Positions 1 to 5,570 of a DNA stretch of 7,526 nucleotides are shown piece after piece. Source of the stretch: CAYPOY01 sp964412395 (GTDB taxonomy: Bacteria > Chloroflexota > Anaerolineae > B4-G1); the NCBI GenBank assembly GCA_964412395.1, contig CAYPOY010000262.1, positions 1-7,526 on the forward strand. The letters run 5' to 3'. A program made the position numbers and the translations under genes. Each line of letters opens with the position of its first letter. The stretch's first letter is position 1. The notes beneath the pieces are model-generated. The model was not told the DNA's origin, did no database searches, and was given only the letters and a program-made list of their open reading frames with translations.

Positions 1-51
1 GCTGCTGTTTACCTACCATCTGGATGCTCCGTCGTCTTCTGCGCAATTCAA

Positions 52-546
52 ATGACGCACTACGAGGCCGGAAAATCATTTATGTGCCTTGCAACCGTAA
101 CCGTCGTCACCGTCGCCATCGGCCTGCTGGCGCTGTCCGCGCTGCCGGCTGGGGTGAGGGCGGAGACCACCGGCCCACCCGATCCCACCAGCGAGCCACG
201 GCTGGCTCCTCCCGTCTTTGCAGAGCGTGGGATGCTCACACCTTGCTACACCGGCTGCGGTGGGGAGTTCGCCCCCATCGTCAACGCGGGCTACGAGCAA
301 GAGGTGGTGGAACTGGTGAACGATGTTCGCGCCGATAATGATTTACCACCCCTCAATAAGTCGGGGGATGTTTACAGCAGAGGCGGCTTCCACGCCGCCA
401 GGCTGTGCCCCTCCTCCAATCCCCTCCATAGGGGGGAGGTGGCAAGTAAGGCGCGCTCCCTCCCCGCGTGGGGGAGGGCTGGGGTGGGGGCAAACGCGTG
501 GGAGCCCGGCCCGCTTGGTCCCAAGAAGTTGAGAAGATACTGGTAG
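52..546 (+). pseudogene. Truncated secreted CAP/SCP-domain protein
   Basis: The reading frame encodes 164 residues. Residues 11-38 look like a signal peptide: a hydrophobic run (VTVVTVAIGLLALSALPAG) ends near VRAET. A Pro-rich spacer follows, then YEQEVVELVNDVRADNDLPP (residues 81-100), which matches the first helix of the CAP/SCP (cysteine-rich secretory protein) domain with its typical E-x-x-x-L-V-N-x-x-R core. After about residue 103 (base 360) the expected remainder, including the His/Glu cavity residues, is absent. The frame instead reads through C/G-rich hairpin DNA to a TAG at 544-546. I therefore read it as a gene broken by repeat DNA or by a deletion. The start is uncertain: ATG 52 has no clear Shine-Dalgarno, ATG 82 has GAGG/GGA upstream and gives a tighter signal peptide, and the frame is open to the left edge. 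The role of the intact protein is unknown; CAP proteins are secreted. Confidence 0.6.
382..490. repeat. Cluster of C/G-rich hairpins, dispersed palindromic repeat type
   Basis: Three consecutive inverted repeats are visible. GGCGGC (382-387) pairs with GCCGCC (394-399). CCCCTCC (421-427) faces a G-rich arm at 431-439 across the loop ATA. CCCTCCCC (458-465) pairs exactly with GGGGAGGG (471-478) across the loop GCGTG. G-runs continue to 490. The low-complexity palindromic make-up is of the kind found as dispersed repeats in many bacterial genomes. It begins where the CAP-domain homology ends, so it probably disrupted that gene. The second arm resembles, in reverse complement, the repeat at the right end of the window. 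Confidence 0.65.
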
Positions 547-700
547 ACAGTAGACAGGGAGAAATACCCGTTGGGGTGTTTAGACGGTCAGGAGGCGTAG
601 ATAGTCCGTCACTGTCAGGGGCGACGTCAAGGCAGTCCCAAGGGCACCGTCACCTTGTCACCTTGTCTCCCCATCTCTGCGTGGTATAATCTCACGTGCT
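547..700. other. Gene-free intergenic stretch with short tandem repeats
   Basis: No protein homology or convincing coding is seen here. It begins with a 7-bp tandem duplication (TAGACAG at 544-550 and 551-557). Near its right end an 8-bp unit GTCACCTT is repeated at 649-656 and 657-664, followed by the related GTCTCC. The only clear functional element is the rph promoter at its right end. Together with the hairpins to its left, about 340 bases (361-700) lack an intact gene. I found none of the later CAP-domain motifs here, so the missing part of the CAP gene is not simply displaced downstream. Confidence 0.6.
663..690 (+). promoter_or_regulatory. Sigma-70-type promoter of rph
   Basis: A -35 candidate TTGTCT (663-668) and a perfect -10 TATAAT (685-690) are separated by 16 bp. 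Transcription would begin near 697-701, at or within about 4 nt of the rph ATG at 701. No Shine-Dalgarno precedes that ATG, so a leaderless or near-leaderless mRNA is predicted. The -35 box lies inside a short tandem repeat (GTCACCTT units). Confidence 0.7.
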
Positions 701-1423
701 ATGACCGACCATCCGAAACGTCCCGACGGCCGCCGGCGCGATGAACTCCGCCCGGTCAATTTTGTCCTGAACTACGTCGAGTACCCCGAGGGCTCGGTGC
801 TGATCGAAATGGGTCGCACCCGCGTGTTGTGTAACGTCAGCGTCGAGGAGAAAGTGCCGGCCTGGATGGTCGGGGGTGGGGTGGGGTGGCTGACCGCCGA
901 GTACGCCTTGCTCCCCCGCTCCACCCACACCCGCACGCGCCGCGAGACCTGGGGGTTGCGCGGGCGGACCCAGGAGATTCGCCGCCTCATCGGGTGCTCC
1001 CTGCGCGCTGCCGTGGATCTCGACCTGCTGGGTGAGCGCACGCTGGTCGTGGACTGTGACGTGCTCCAGGCCGATGGTGGCACTCGCACCGCCGCAGTTA
1101 CTGGTGGCTATGTCGCTGTAGCTCTGGCGCTGCGCCGTATGTCCGAACAAGGCCTGGTGCCGTCGGAGGTGCTGAAGCCGCTGGTTGCAGCAGTTAGCGT
1201 TGGCGTGGTGAGCGGCGAGGTGCGGCTTGATTTGTGCTATGCCGAGGATCACGACGCCGAGGTAGACCTCAACGTCGTGATGACGGATGGCGGTTGCTTG
1301 GTCGAGGTGCAGGGCACGGCCGAAGGCACGCACTTCTCGCGGGGGACTCTCGATCGCATGCTGGACCTGGCGGCATACGGCATCGCCCGCCTCATCCAGC
1401 ATCAACGCGAGGCGCTGGTGTGA
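701..1423 (+). CDS. rph: Ribonuclease PH
   Basis: This is a 240-residue phosphorolytic 3'-5' exoribonuclease that trims the 3' extension of tRNA precursors in the cytoplasm, using phosphate and releasing nucleoside diphosphates. It spans the whole family length. Recognisable blocks in order are RPDGRRRDELRPV (7-19), GSVLIEMGRTRVLCNVSVEE (31-50), the Gly-rich loop before GWLTAEYALLPR (62-73), GRTQEIRRLIG (88-98, with the phosphate-site Arg89), DCDVLQADGGTRTAAVTGG (118-136), DLCYAEDHDAEVDLNVVM (177-194, the acidic active-site stretch with D177 and D183) and VEVQGTAEGTHFSRG (201-215). The ATG start fits the N-terminal DGR motif and lies just after the predicted transcription start. The stop overlaps the next gene by 4 nt (GTGA), so the two are translationally coupled. 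The usual neighbour rdgB (a nucleoside-triphosphate pyrophosphatase) is not seen. Confidence 0.96.
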   Translation: MTDHPKRPDGRRRDELRPVNFVLNYVEYPEGSVLIEMGRTRVLCNVSVEEKVPAWMVGGGVGWLTAEYALLPRSTHTRTRRETWGLRGRTQEIRRLIGCSLRAAVDLDLLGERTLVVDCDVLQADGGTRTAAVTGGYVAVALALRRMSEQGLVPSEVLKPLVAAVSVGVVSGEVRLDLCYAEDHDAEVDLNVVMTDGGCLVEVQGTAEGTHFSRGTLDRMLDLAAYGIARLIQHQREALV

Positions 1424-2802
1424 GCGCTGCCGACTTCACACCTGGACAGCGTCGTACCGTCATTCTGATGGTCATAGCCGTCGTCGTTGTCTTCGCCATG
1501 CTCGCTGGCTTCGTCATCACTTCTCTCCAGGGTTGGGAGAGCCCAGCACCTGCCGCGACCCCGTCCTTCGCATCCTTGCCCCCCACGCCTCTACCAATGC
1601 CAACGGTGTCGCCTGCTTCCTCCTCGACGTCTGAAGAGGGCATCTGGTCTCAGGTGCAGGCCGCCCGTCTTTTCGATCAGATCGCCCACCAGGTGGAGAC
1701 CCTGCGCGGCCTCTCCCCACGCGCCGAGGTACCGCTCAGCTTTCTCGACGAGCGTGAGATGACCACACTCCTTCGTCAGTTCTACACCGAACGTGACCCG
1801 GAGGCCCAACTGTTGCCGTACACTGGACTGGGGCTGTTGCCCGATGTGCCAACCTCCATCCACGCTCATCAGGTGGCGGGCGTCTACGTGCCCGAGCAGG
1901 GGCAACTCTACGTCGCTACCGGCCAGCAGGAGAGCAGCGCTGACGACCAGGCGCTATTGGCGCACGCTTACGTCCATGCCTTGCAGGACCAGCACTTTGA
2001 CCTGGGGGCGATGGATGCTCGCGCCGCGACCACCGACGCCGCATTGGCCGTTCAGGCGCTTGTGGAGGGAGACGCGACGCTCTCGACGGCCTTCTACTGC
2101 TACGGAGCCCTGTCGGTGGCCGACTGGGAGCATCTGGCAGAATTGATCGTGCAGGCGGAGCAACCTGGCTACGGAGAGGAACTGGACCTCACCGAAGCCT
2201 GGGCGCGGCTGCAACGTTTCCCGTATTGGGAGGGCCGCCGGTTCATTTATACTCTCTTCCAGGCTGGTGGGTGGGAGGCCATCAACAGCGCCTACACTGA
2301 CCCGCCCCGTTCGACTGAGCAGGTGCTCCATCCAGAACGCTACCTGGAGGAGCAGGATGGGCCTACTCGCGTTGTCGTGCCTGATCTCAGCACAGTCCTC
2401 GGTGAGGGCTGGACGATGCTCCTTCAGGATACATTGGGCGAGTTCGTCATTGGCCTGTATCTCGACGCGTTGCTGCCGGAGGAGACGGCCTGGCGAGCTG
2501 CCGGTGGCTGGGACGGTGACACCTTCGTTGTATGGGAGCACGAGGACAGAAGCCGGGTGCTCGTCTGGCGTACTATCTGGGACAGTACCGCCGAGGCCAC
2601 TGAATTTGAACGTGCCCTCGTCGCGCTGATTCCCCAGCGCTATCTGCCTGCCTGGCCTGTGGACTCACCGAGGGGCCTGGCGGGCCGGTGGTGGGAGACC
2701 AACGCAGGAGCGGTATATACCTCCCGTGTGGCACGCTACGTGATCTTTGTGCACGCCCCAGACGTCAGCGCGTTGGCGAACATCGTGGAGGTGTTGCCTT
2801 GA
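1420..2802 (+). CDS. Membrane-anchored metallopeptidase-like protein lacking the catalytic Glu
   Basis: I start this 460-residue protein at GTG 1420, which overlaps the rph stop as GTGA and has GAGG (1409-1412) 7 nt upstream; starts further left would lie deep inside rph. Residues 13-36 form one hydrophobic membrane segment. A Pro/Ser/Thr-rich linker (about 40-72) follows, then a large domain expected outside the cytoplasm. The segment LLAHAYVHALQDQHFDL (179-195), with ALVEGDATL about 30 residues later (213-221), has the layout of gluzincin-type zinc peptidases (AHExxHALQDQ...EGDA). H182, H186 and E216 would be the zinc ligands. The catalytic Glu of HExxH is Ala183, codon GCT, which is two changes from either Glu codon. 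The protein is therefore probably a non-catalytic zinc-binding or structural relative. The C-terminal part (330-460, including LGEFVIGLYLDALLPEETA and WDGDTFVVWEHED) looks like the conserved second half of the same family. The substrate or partner is unknown. Confidence 0.8.
   Translation: MSAADFTPGQRRTVILMVIAVVVVFAMLAGFVITSLQGWESPAPAATPSFASLPPTPLPMPTVSPASSSTSEEGIWSQVQAARLFDQIAHQVETLRGLSPRAEVPLSFLDEREMTTLLRQFYTERDPEAQLLPYTGLGLLPDVPTSIHAHQVAGVYVPEQGQLYVATGQQESSADDQALLAHAYVHALQDQHFDLGAMDARAATTDAALAVQALVEGDATLSTAFYCYGALSVADWEHLAELIVQAEQPGYGEELDLTEAWARLQRFPYWEGRRFIYTLFQAGGWEAINSAYTDPPRSTEQVLHPERYLEEQDGPTRVVVPDLSTVLGEGWTMLLQDTLGEFVIGLYLDALLPEETAWRAAGGWDGDTFVVWEHEDRSRVLVWRTIWDSTAEATEFERALVALIPQRYLPAWPVDSPRGLAGRWWETNAGAVYTSRVARYVIFVHAPDVSALANIVEVLP
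2787..2793 (+). promoter_or_regulatory. Strong Shine-Dalgarno setting a TTG start
   Basis: GGAGGTG lies 5 nt before TTG 2799, within the last codons of the metallopeptidase-like gene. It is the best ribosome-binding site in the window and the main reason to accept the TTG start of the next small ORF. Confidence 0.6.
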
Positions 2803-3092
2803 AGGGAGCAGAAACCAAGCTGGCTGACCGGCAGGACTACACCATCCGGCGGATCATCTGGGAGACGCGGGAATACGTGGCGCTAGCGCTGGCATGGTGG
2901 GACGTCAGTGTGCAATATCCTGTGCCCGTCCTGGGTGAGCCTCTGCCGATCCTGGAGACTGACAATAGGGGGTGTCGAAGCGTACGTTGTGATTCATATC
3001 GCCGGGTGCTTGCTCTCCTGGCCCATGTGGCTTATAATGGCTCTTGGGTTCGGCGAGTACATGAAAGGAAAAAGGACTTGGGGGATGGCTGA
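2799..3092 (+). CDS. Small protein of unknown function
   Basis: This is a 97-residue reading frame starting at TTG 2799, which overlaps the previous stop as TTGA and has a near-perfect Shine-Dalgarno 5 nt upstream. It ends 8 nt inside the following kinase gene. The protein starts KGAETKLADRQDYTIRRIIW and contains an aromatic, moderately hydrophobic stretch (about residues 23-35, EYVALALAWWDVS). I recognise no domain. About the first 57 codons have the G/C-rich third positions of the neighbouring genes. From about base 2975 onward codon use becomes unlike the neighbours, and that part holds the promoter for the kinase. The true protein may therefore be the decayed or extended form of a shorter gene. 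It is transcriptionally and translationally coupled to the metallopeptidase-like gene, so a partner role is possible but unproven. Confidence 0.5.
   Translation: MKGAETKLADRQDYTIRRIIWETREYVALALAWWDVSVQYPVPVLGEPLPILETDNRGCRSVRCDSYRRVLALLAHVAYNGSWVRRVHERKKDLGDG
3010..3038 (+). promoter_or_regulatory. Sigma-70-type promoter for the response-regulator kinase
   Basis: TTGCTC (3010-3015) and a perfect TATAAT (3033-3038) are separated by 17 bp. Predicted initiation is near 3045, leaving about a 40-nt leader with AAAGGA (3071-3076) 8 nt before ATG 3085. The promoter lies inside the 3' part of the small ORF, so the kinase can be expressed independently of the rph operon. Confidence 0.6.
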
Positions 3093-4413
3093 AAAGGGAC
3101 CGCAGGCCCGACACCTGAAGCAAACGGTGCTCATCGCGGACGACGAGAAGGCGCTGGCGGAAGCTATCGCAGCGACGCTGGACCTGGAGGGGCTGGAGAC
3201 CGTCGTGACGCACGACGGAGAGGAGGCACTGGTGCTGGCCCGCGCACTGCAACCCGACTTGATTCTCCTCGATGTGATGATGCCGGGCCGGTCTGGCATC
3301 GAGGTGTGTGCGACTCTGAAGACGGATCCCGCGACTGCCTCCATCCCAGTGATTTTTATCACCGCGAAGGCAGGCGAGACCGACCGTATGGTGGGGATTG
3401 CGGCGGGGGCCGACGAATACCTGACCAAGCCGTTCAGCCCGACCGAACTCATCGCCCTGGTCAACGAGGTGTTCGCCGGCCGGCCCATCGAGCCGCGCCT
3501 GCGCCAGCCGGATCTCTCCGCCATGCCTGCCGATCAGTTGGTGGTCTTCGCCCAGGAATGGAGGGAGCTGTTCGAGCGGGAGCGGATCGAGCGGCAGGCG
3601 CTGGAGGAAGCAAATCGGCGCCTGGATGAACTGGACCGGCTGAAGATGGCGTTCCTTAGTGCGGTGACGCACGAACTTTTGACTCCCTTTGCCTCCATGG
3701 GCCTGGCGCTGCAGGTACTGCAACGCCAGAGCGAGTTTCTCCAGCCTGACCAGCGAGATGTCCTGGACGATCTGGTGACCGAGATCGCGGGCCTGCACCG
3801 GCTGATTAGCGGAGTGGTCAAATTTGCCGAACTGGTGAGCAAGCGGCGTGAGCCACGGCCGGGATACATCTCCCTGGACCAGGTGATCCCGGCGGCTGTG
3901 CAACCAGCGGCGGTGCTGGCTCAGGCGCGGCAGGTGGACTTCCGGGTCTTCGTACCTGCCGACCTGCCGAAGGTACACGCCGACCCTGAACTGCTGGGCG
4001 AGGCGGCTTTCCAGATGGCTCACAACGCGGTGAAGTTCAACCTGCCCGGAGGACAGGCTCGGGTACGGGTCTTTGAGTCCGAAGGGTGGGTCGTGATCGA
4101 AGTGGCGGACACCGGGGTGGGCCTGACACCGGAGCGGCTGGCGTTGCTGGGACAACCCTTCGAGCAGGGTGCCGATGCCCTGCAGCGTGGGCGGGAGGGG
4201 CTGGGGGTCGGCTGGGCTTTTGTGCGCTACGTCGCCGAGGTGCACGGCGGCTGGACGCGCGTGGAAAGCCCATGCCCAGGCCAGGGAAGCACCTTTTGTC
4301 TGGCCCTGCCCGTTGCTGCGGAAGGGCAGGAACTCGGCGCGGCGTGCGAGGCAGATGTGGAGGGGTGGGGAGTCGAAGATTTGTCAAGCGAGAAAATCGT
4401 GGTAAAATTATAA
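3085..4413 (+). CDS. Soluble receiver-histidine kinase hybrid protein
   Basis: This is a 442-residue two-component signalling protein with the receiver first. Residues 13-131 form a REC domain: acidic pocket D19-D20, phospho-acceptor D63 in LLDVMMPG, T93 in FITAKA and K115 in KPF. A charged helical, probably coiled-coil linker (about 155-190, ELFERERIERQALEEANRRL) leads to a HisKA dimerisation domain with H196 in THELLTPFASM. An HATPase_c domain follows, with the N-box HNAVKFNLPGG (313-323), G1 DTGVG (342-346) and G2 GLGVG (372-376) before a typical VHGG. There is no membrane segment or PAS/GAF sensor, so it should act in the cytoplasm, with kinase activity possibly gated by phosphorylation of its own receiver. 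ATG 3085 has a good Shine-Dalgarno and lies downstream of the promoter; the in-frame ATGs at 2908 and 3061 are less likely. The tail after about residue 410 has no motif and overlaps the tRNA promoter. No cognate output regulator is adjacent. Confidence 0.9.
   Translation: MAEKGPQARHLKQTVLIADDEKALAEAIAATLDLEGLETVVTHDGEEALVLARALQPDLILLDVMMPGRSGIEVCATLKTDPATASIPVIFITAKAGETDRMVGIAAGADEYLTKPFSPTELIALVNEVFAGRPIEPRLRQPDLSAMPADQLVVFAQEWRELFERERIERQALEEANRRLDELDRLKMAFLSAVTHELLTPFASMGLALQVLQRQSEFLQPDQRDVLDDLVTEIAGLHRLISGVVKFAELVSKRREPRPGYISLDQVIPAAVQPAAVLAQARQVDFRVFVPADLPKVHADPELLGEAAFQMAHNAVKFNLPGGQARVRVFESEGWVVIEVADTGVGLTPERLALLGQPFEQGADALQRGREGLGVGWAFVRYVAEVHGGWTRVESPCPGQGSTFCLALPVAAEGQELGAACEADVEGWGVEDLSSEKIVVKL
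4381..4408 (+). promoter_or_regulatory. Promoter of the tRNA-Gln gene
   Basis: A TTGTCA -35 (4381-4386) and a TAAAAT -10 (4403-4408) are separated by 16 bp. Predicted initiation is near 4415, about 27 nt before the mature tRNA 5' end. Both boxes lie in the last codons of the kinase gene, whose stop is at 4411-4413. Confidence 0.6.
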
Positions 4414-4441
4414 ACGTCAATAAAACTCTTGTTGGTATCTC

Positions 4442-4512
4442 TGGGGGATCGTCTAATGGTAGGACAGCGGGCTCTGAATCCGTGAGTCAAGGTTCGAATC
4501 CTTGTCCCCCAG
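4442..4512 (+). tRNA. tRNA-Gln (anticodon CUG)
   Basis: The 71 nt fold into a full cloverleaf. The acceptor stem is TGGGGGA with TCCCCCA (U1-A72 as is typical of tRNA-Gln). The D arm is GTCT/GGAC with the loop AATGGTA. The anticodon stem GCGGG/TCCGT encloses the loop CTCTGAA, giving anticodon CTG (4474-4476), which reads CAG. The variable loop is 4 nt, and the T arm is CAAGG/CCTTG with TTCGAAT. The discriminator base is G, followed by CC and then TT, so the CCA end is not encoded and must be added after transcription. The gene has its own promoter upstream and a terminator downstream. Confidence 0.97.
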
Positions 4513-4557
4513 CCTTGGCTCTGAATTACGGTATGAGATGATCCGTTTTGTAGGACG

Positions 4558-4582
4558 ACGCCCTCGTTTGAGGGCGTTTTTT
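4558..4582 (+). terminator. Intrinsic (Rho-independent) terminator after tRNA-Gln
   Basis: The perfect 8-bp stem ACGCCCTC/GAGGGCGT has a GTTT loop and is followed by a run of six T (4577-4582). Outer bases AGGAC and GTCCT can extend the pairing. It ends the tRNA transcript and lies only 28 nt before the start of the universal stress protein gene. Confidence 0.9.
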
Positions 4583-4610
4583 GTCCTTTTGGGTCAGGGG
4601 GTAAGGAACC

Positions 4611-5567
4611 ATGTTTGATCATATACTCGTTCCTGTGGATGGGTCTTCCCTCGCCGAATGTGTAATGCCTCACGCTGTGGCGCTAGCCCAGGCCTTTGGC
4701 GCTCGGGTTACGTTGCTGCGAGTCCTAGAGCGCGTCCAAACCGCTGACCAGGCCCGGTCCGTTGACCCGCTAGGCTGGCACATTCGCAAAGCCGAGGCTG
4801 GATCCTATCTGGATGGATTGGTAGCCCGCTTGCAAAAAGTCGGCCTGCGAACGGAGAAGGCTCTCTTGGAGGGTCGGGCGGCAGAGCGCATCATCGGGTT
4901 CGCGCGCGATCAGAATGTCAGCTTGATCATTCTCAGCAGCCACGGACGAAGTGGCTTGAGTGGGTGGAACATCAGCGGCATCGTCCAGAAAATCATCCTG
5001 CGGGCCTGTATGCCGACGATGATCGTGCGGGCCTATCAGCCTATGACCAGCGACCTGGCAGGCTTGCGTTACCGGCGGCTGCTGGTTCCCTTGGACTGCT
5101 CACAGCGGGCCGAGTACGCCTTGCCGCTGGCGACCACCCTGGCTCGTTTCCACGATTCCCAACTTCTGCTGGCACACGTGGTGTGCAGGCCTGAAATGGT
5201 CCGTCGTGTGCCCCCTACGCAGGAAGAGATCGAATTGGCGAACCATCTCACGGAGCGCAACCGGCTGGAAGCGAGCAGGTGTCTGGAGCAACTGCAGGCC
5301 AGGCTGGCTTCAGATGTTCAGATTCACTTGCTTGTCAGTGACAATGCCGCAGCCACGCTGCATGAGTTGGTGAAGCAGGAGGATGTAGACCTGGTCGTGT
5401 TGAGTGCTCACGGCTATTCTGGCGGAACCAAGTGGCCTTATGGCAGCGTGGCCCTCAATTTCATCGCCTACGGTACCACTCCGTTGCTGATCGTGCAGGA
5501 CCTTCCCCAGGACGAACTGGAGAGCACGCAGGCCGAAATAGCCGTAAGAGAGTGCAAGGGGCATTGA
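4611..5567 (+). CDS. Tandem-domain universal stress protein (UspA family)
   Basis: This is a 318-residue cytoplasmic protein with two UspA domains. Domain 1 (about 1-142) begins FDHILVPVDGSSLAE and has the nucleotide-loop motif SSHGRSGLSGWNISGIV (109-125). Domain 2 (about 153-297) begins YRRLLVPLDCSQRAEYALP and has SAHGYSGGTKWPYGSV (265-280). UspA proteins bind ATP or AMP and are linked to stress survival and energy sensing. Domain 2 keeps the G-x2-G...GS pattern, whereas domain 1 has SG (122-123) where GS is expected, so its nucleotide binding may be altered. ATG 4611 is preceded by TAAGGA (4602-4607). I find no convincing promoter between the tRNA terminator and this start, so expression may come from read-through or an unusual promoter. 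The stop is 3 nt before the glucan synthase ATG, implying one operon. Confidence 0.93.
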   Translation: MFDHILVPVDGSSLAECVMPHAVALAQAFGARVTLLRVLERVQTADQARSVDPLGWHIRKAEAGSYLDGLVARLQKVGLRTEKALLEGRAAERIIGFARDQNVSLIILSSHGRSGLSGWNISGIVQKIILRACMPTMIVRAYQPMTSDLAGLRYRRLLVPLDCSQRAEYALPLATTLARFHDSQLLLAHVVCRPEMVRRVPPTQEEIELANHLTERNRLEASRCLEQLQARLASDVQIHLLVSDNAAATLHELVKQEDVDLVVLSAHGYSGGTKWPYGSVALNFIAYGTTPLLIVQDLPQDELESTQAEIAVRECKGH

Positions 5568-5570
5568 CGC

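Noticed and set aside
583..610. GACGG/CCGTC inverted repeat as a terminator or operator
   Set aside because: Only 5 bp with an 18-nt loop and no T-run; likely chance.
870..895. G-rich run in rph that resembles the G-rich repeats elsewhere
   Set aside because: It encodes the conserved glycine loop before GWLTAEY in RNase PH, so it is native coding sequence.
692..1405. Minus-strand open frame opposite rph
   Set aside because: It mirrors RNase PH, whose family motifs are present along the whole plus-strand frame; no own start signals.
1954..2541. Minus-strand open frame opposite the metallopeptidase-like gene
   Set aside because: Shadow of the plus-strand gene, with no recognisable domain.
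2908..3084. Upstream in-frame ATG extension of the kinase with a hydrophobic stretch (possible membrane anchor)
   Set aside because: A good promoter (3010-3038) lies downstream of that ATG, the Shine-Dalgarno favours ATG 3085, and the extension overlaps the small ORF; the apparent hydrophobic segment is probably not translated.
2905..4245. Long minus-strand open frame of 446 codons opposite the kinase
   Set aside because: It lies opposite the clearly conserved REC, HisKA and HATPase motifs; its His/Gln/Arg-rich composition is typical of the antisense of a GC-rich gene.
4490..4512. tRNA-Gln 3' end as an integration (att) site
   Set aside because: No second copy of the tRNA 3' end, no integrase and no phage or island genes are visible.
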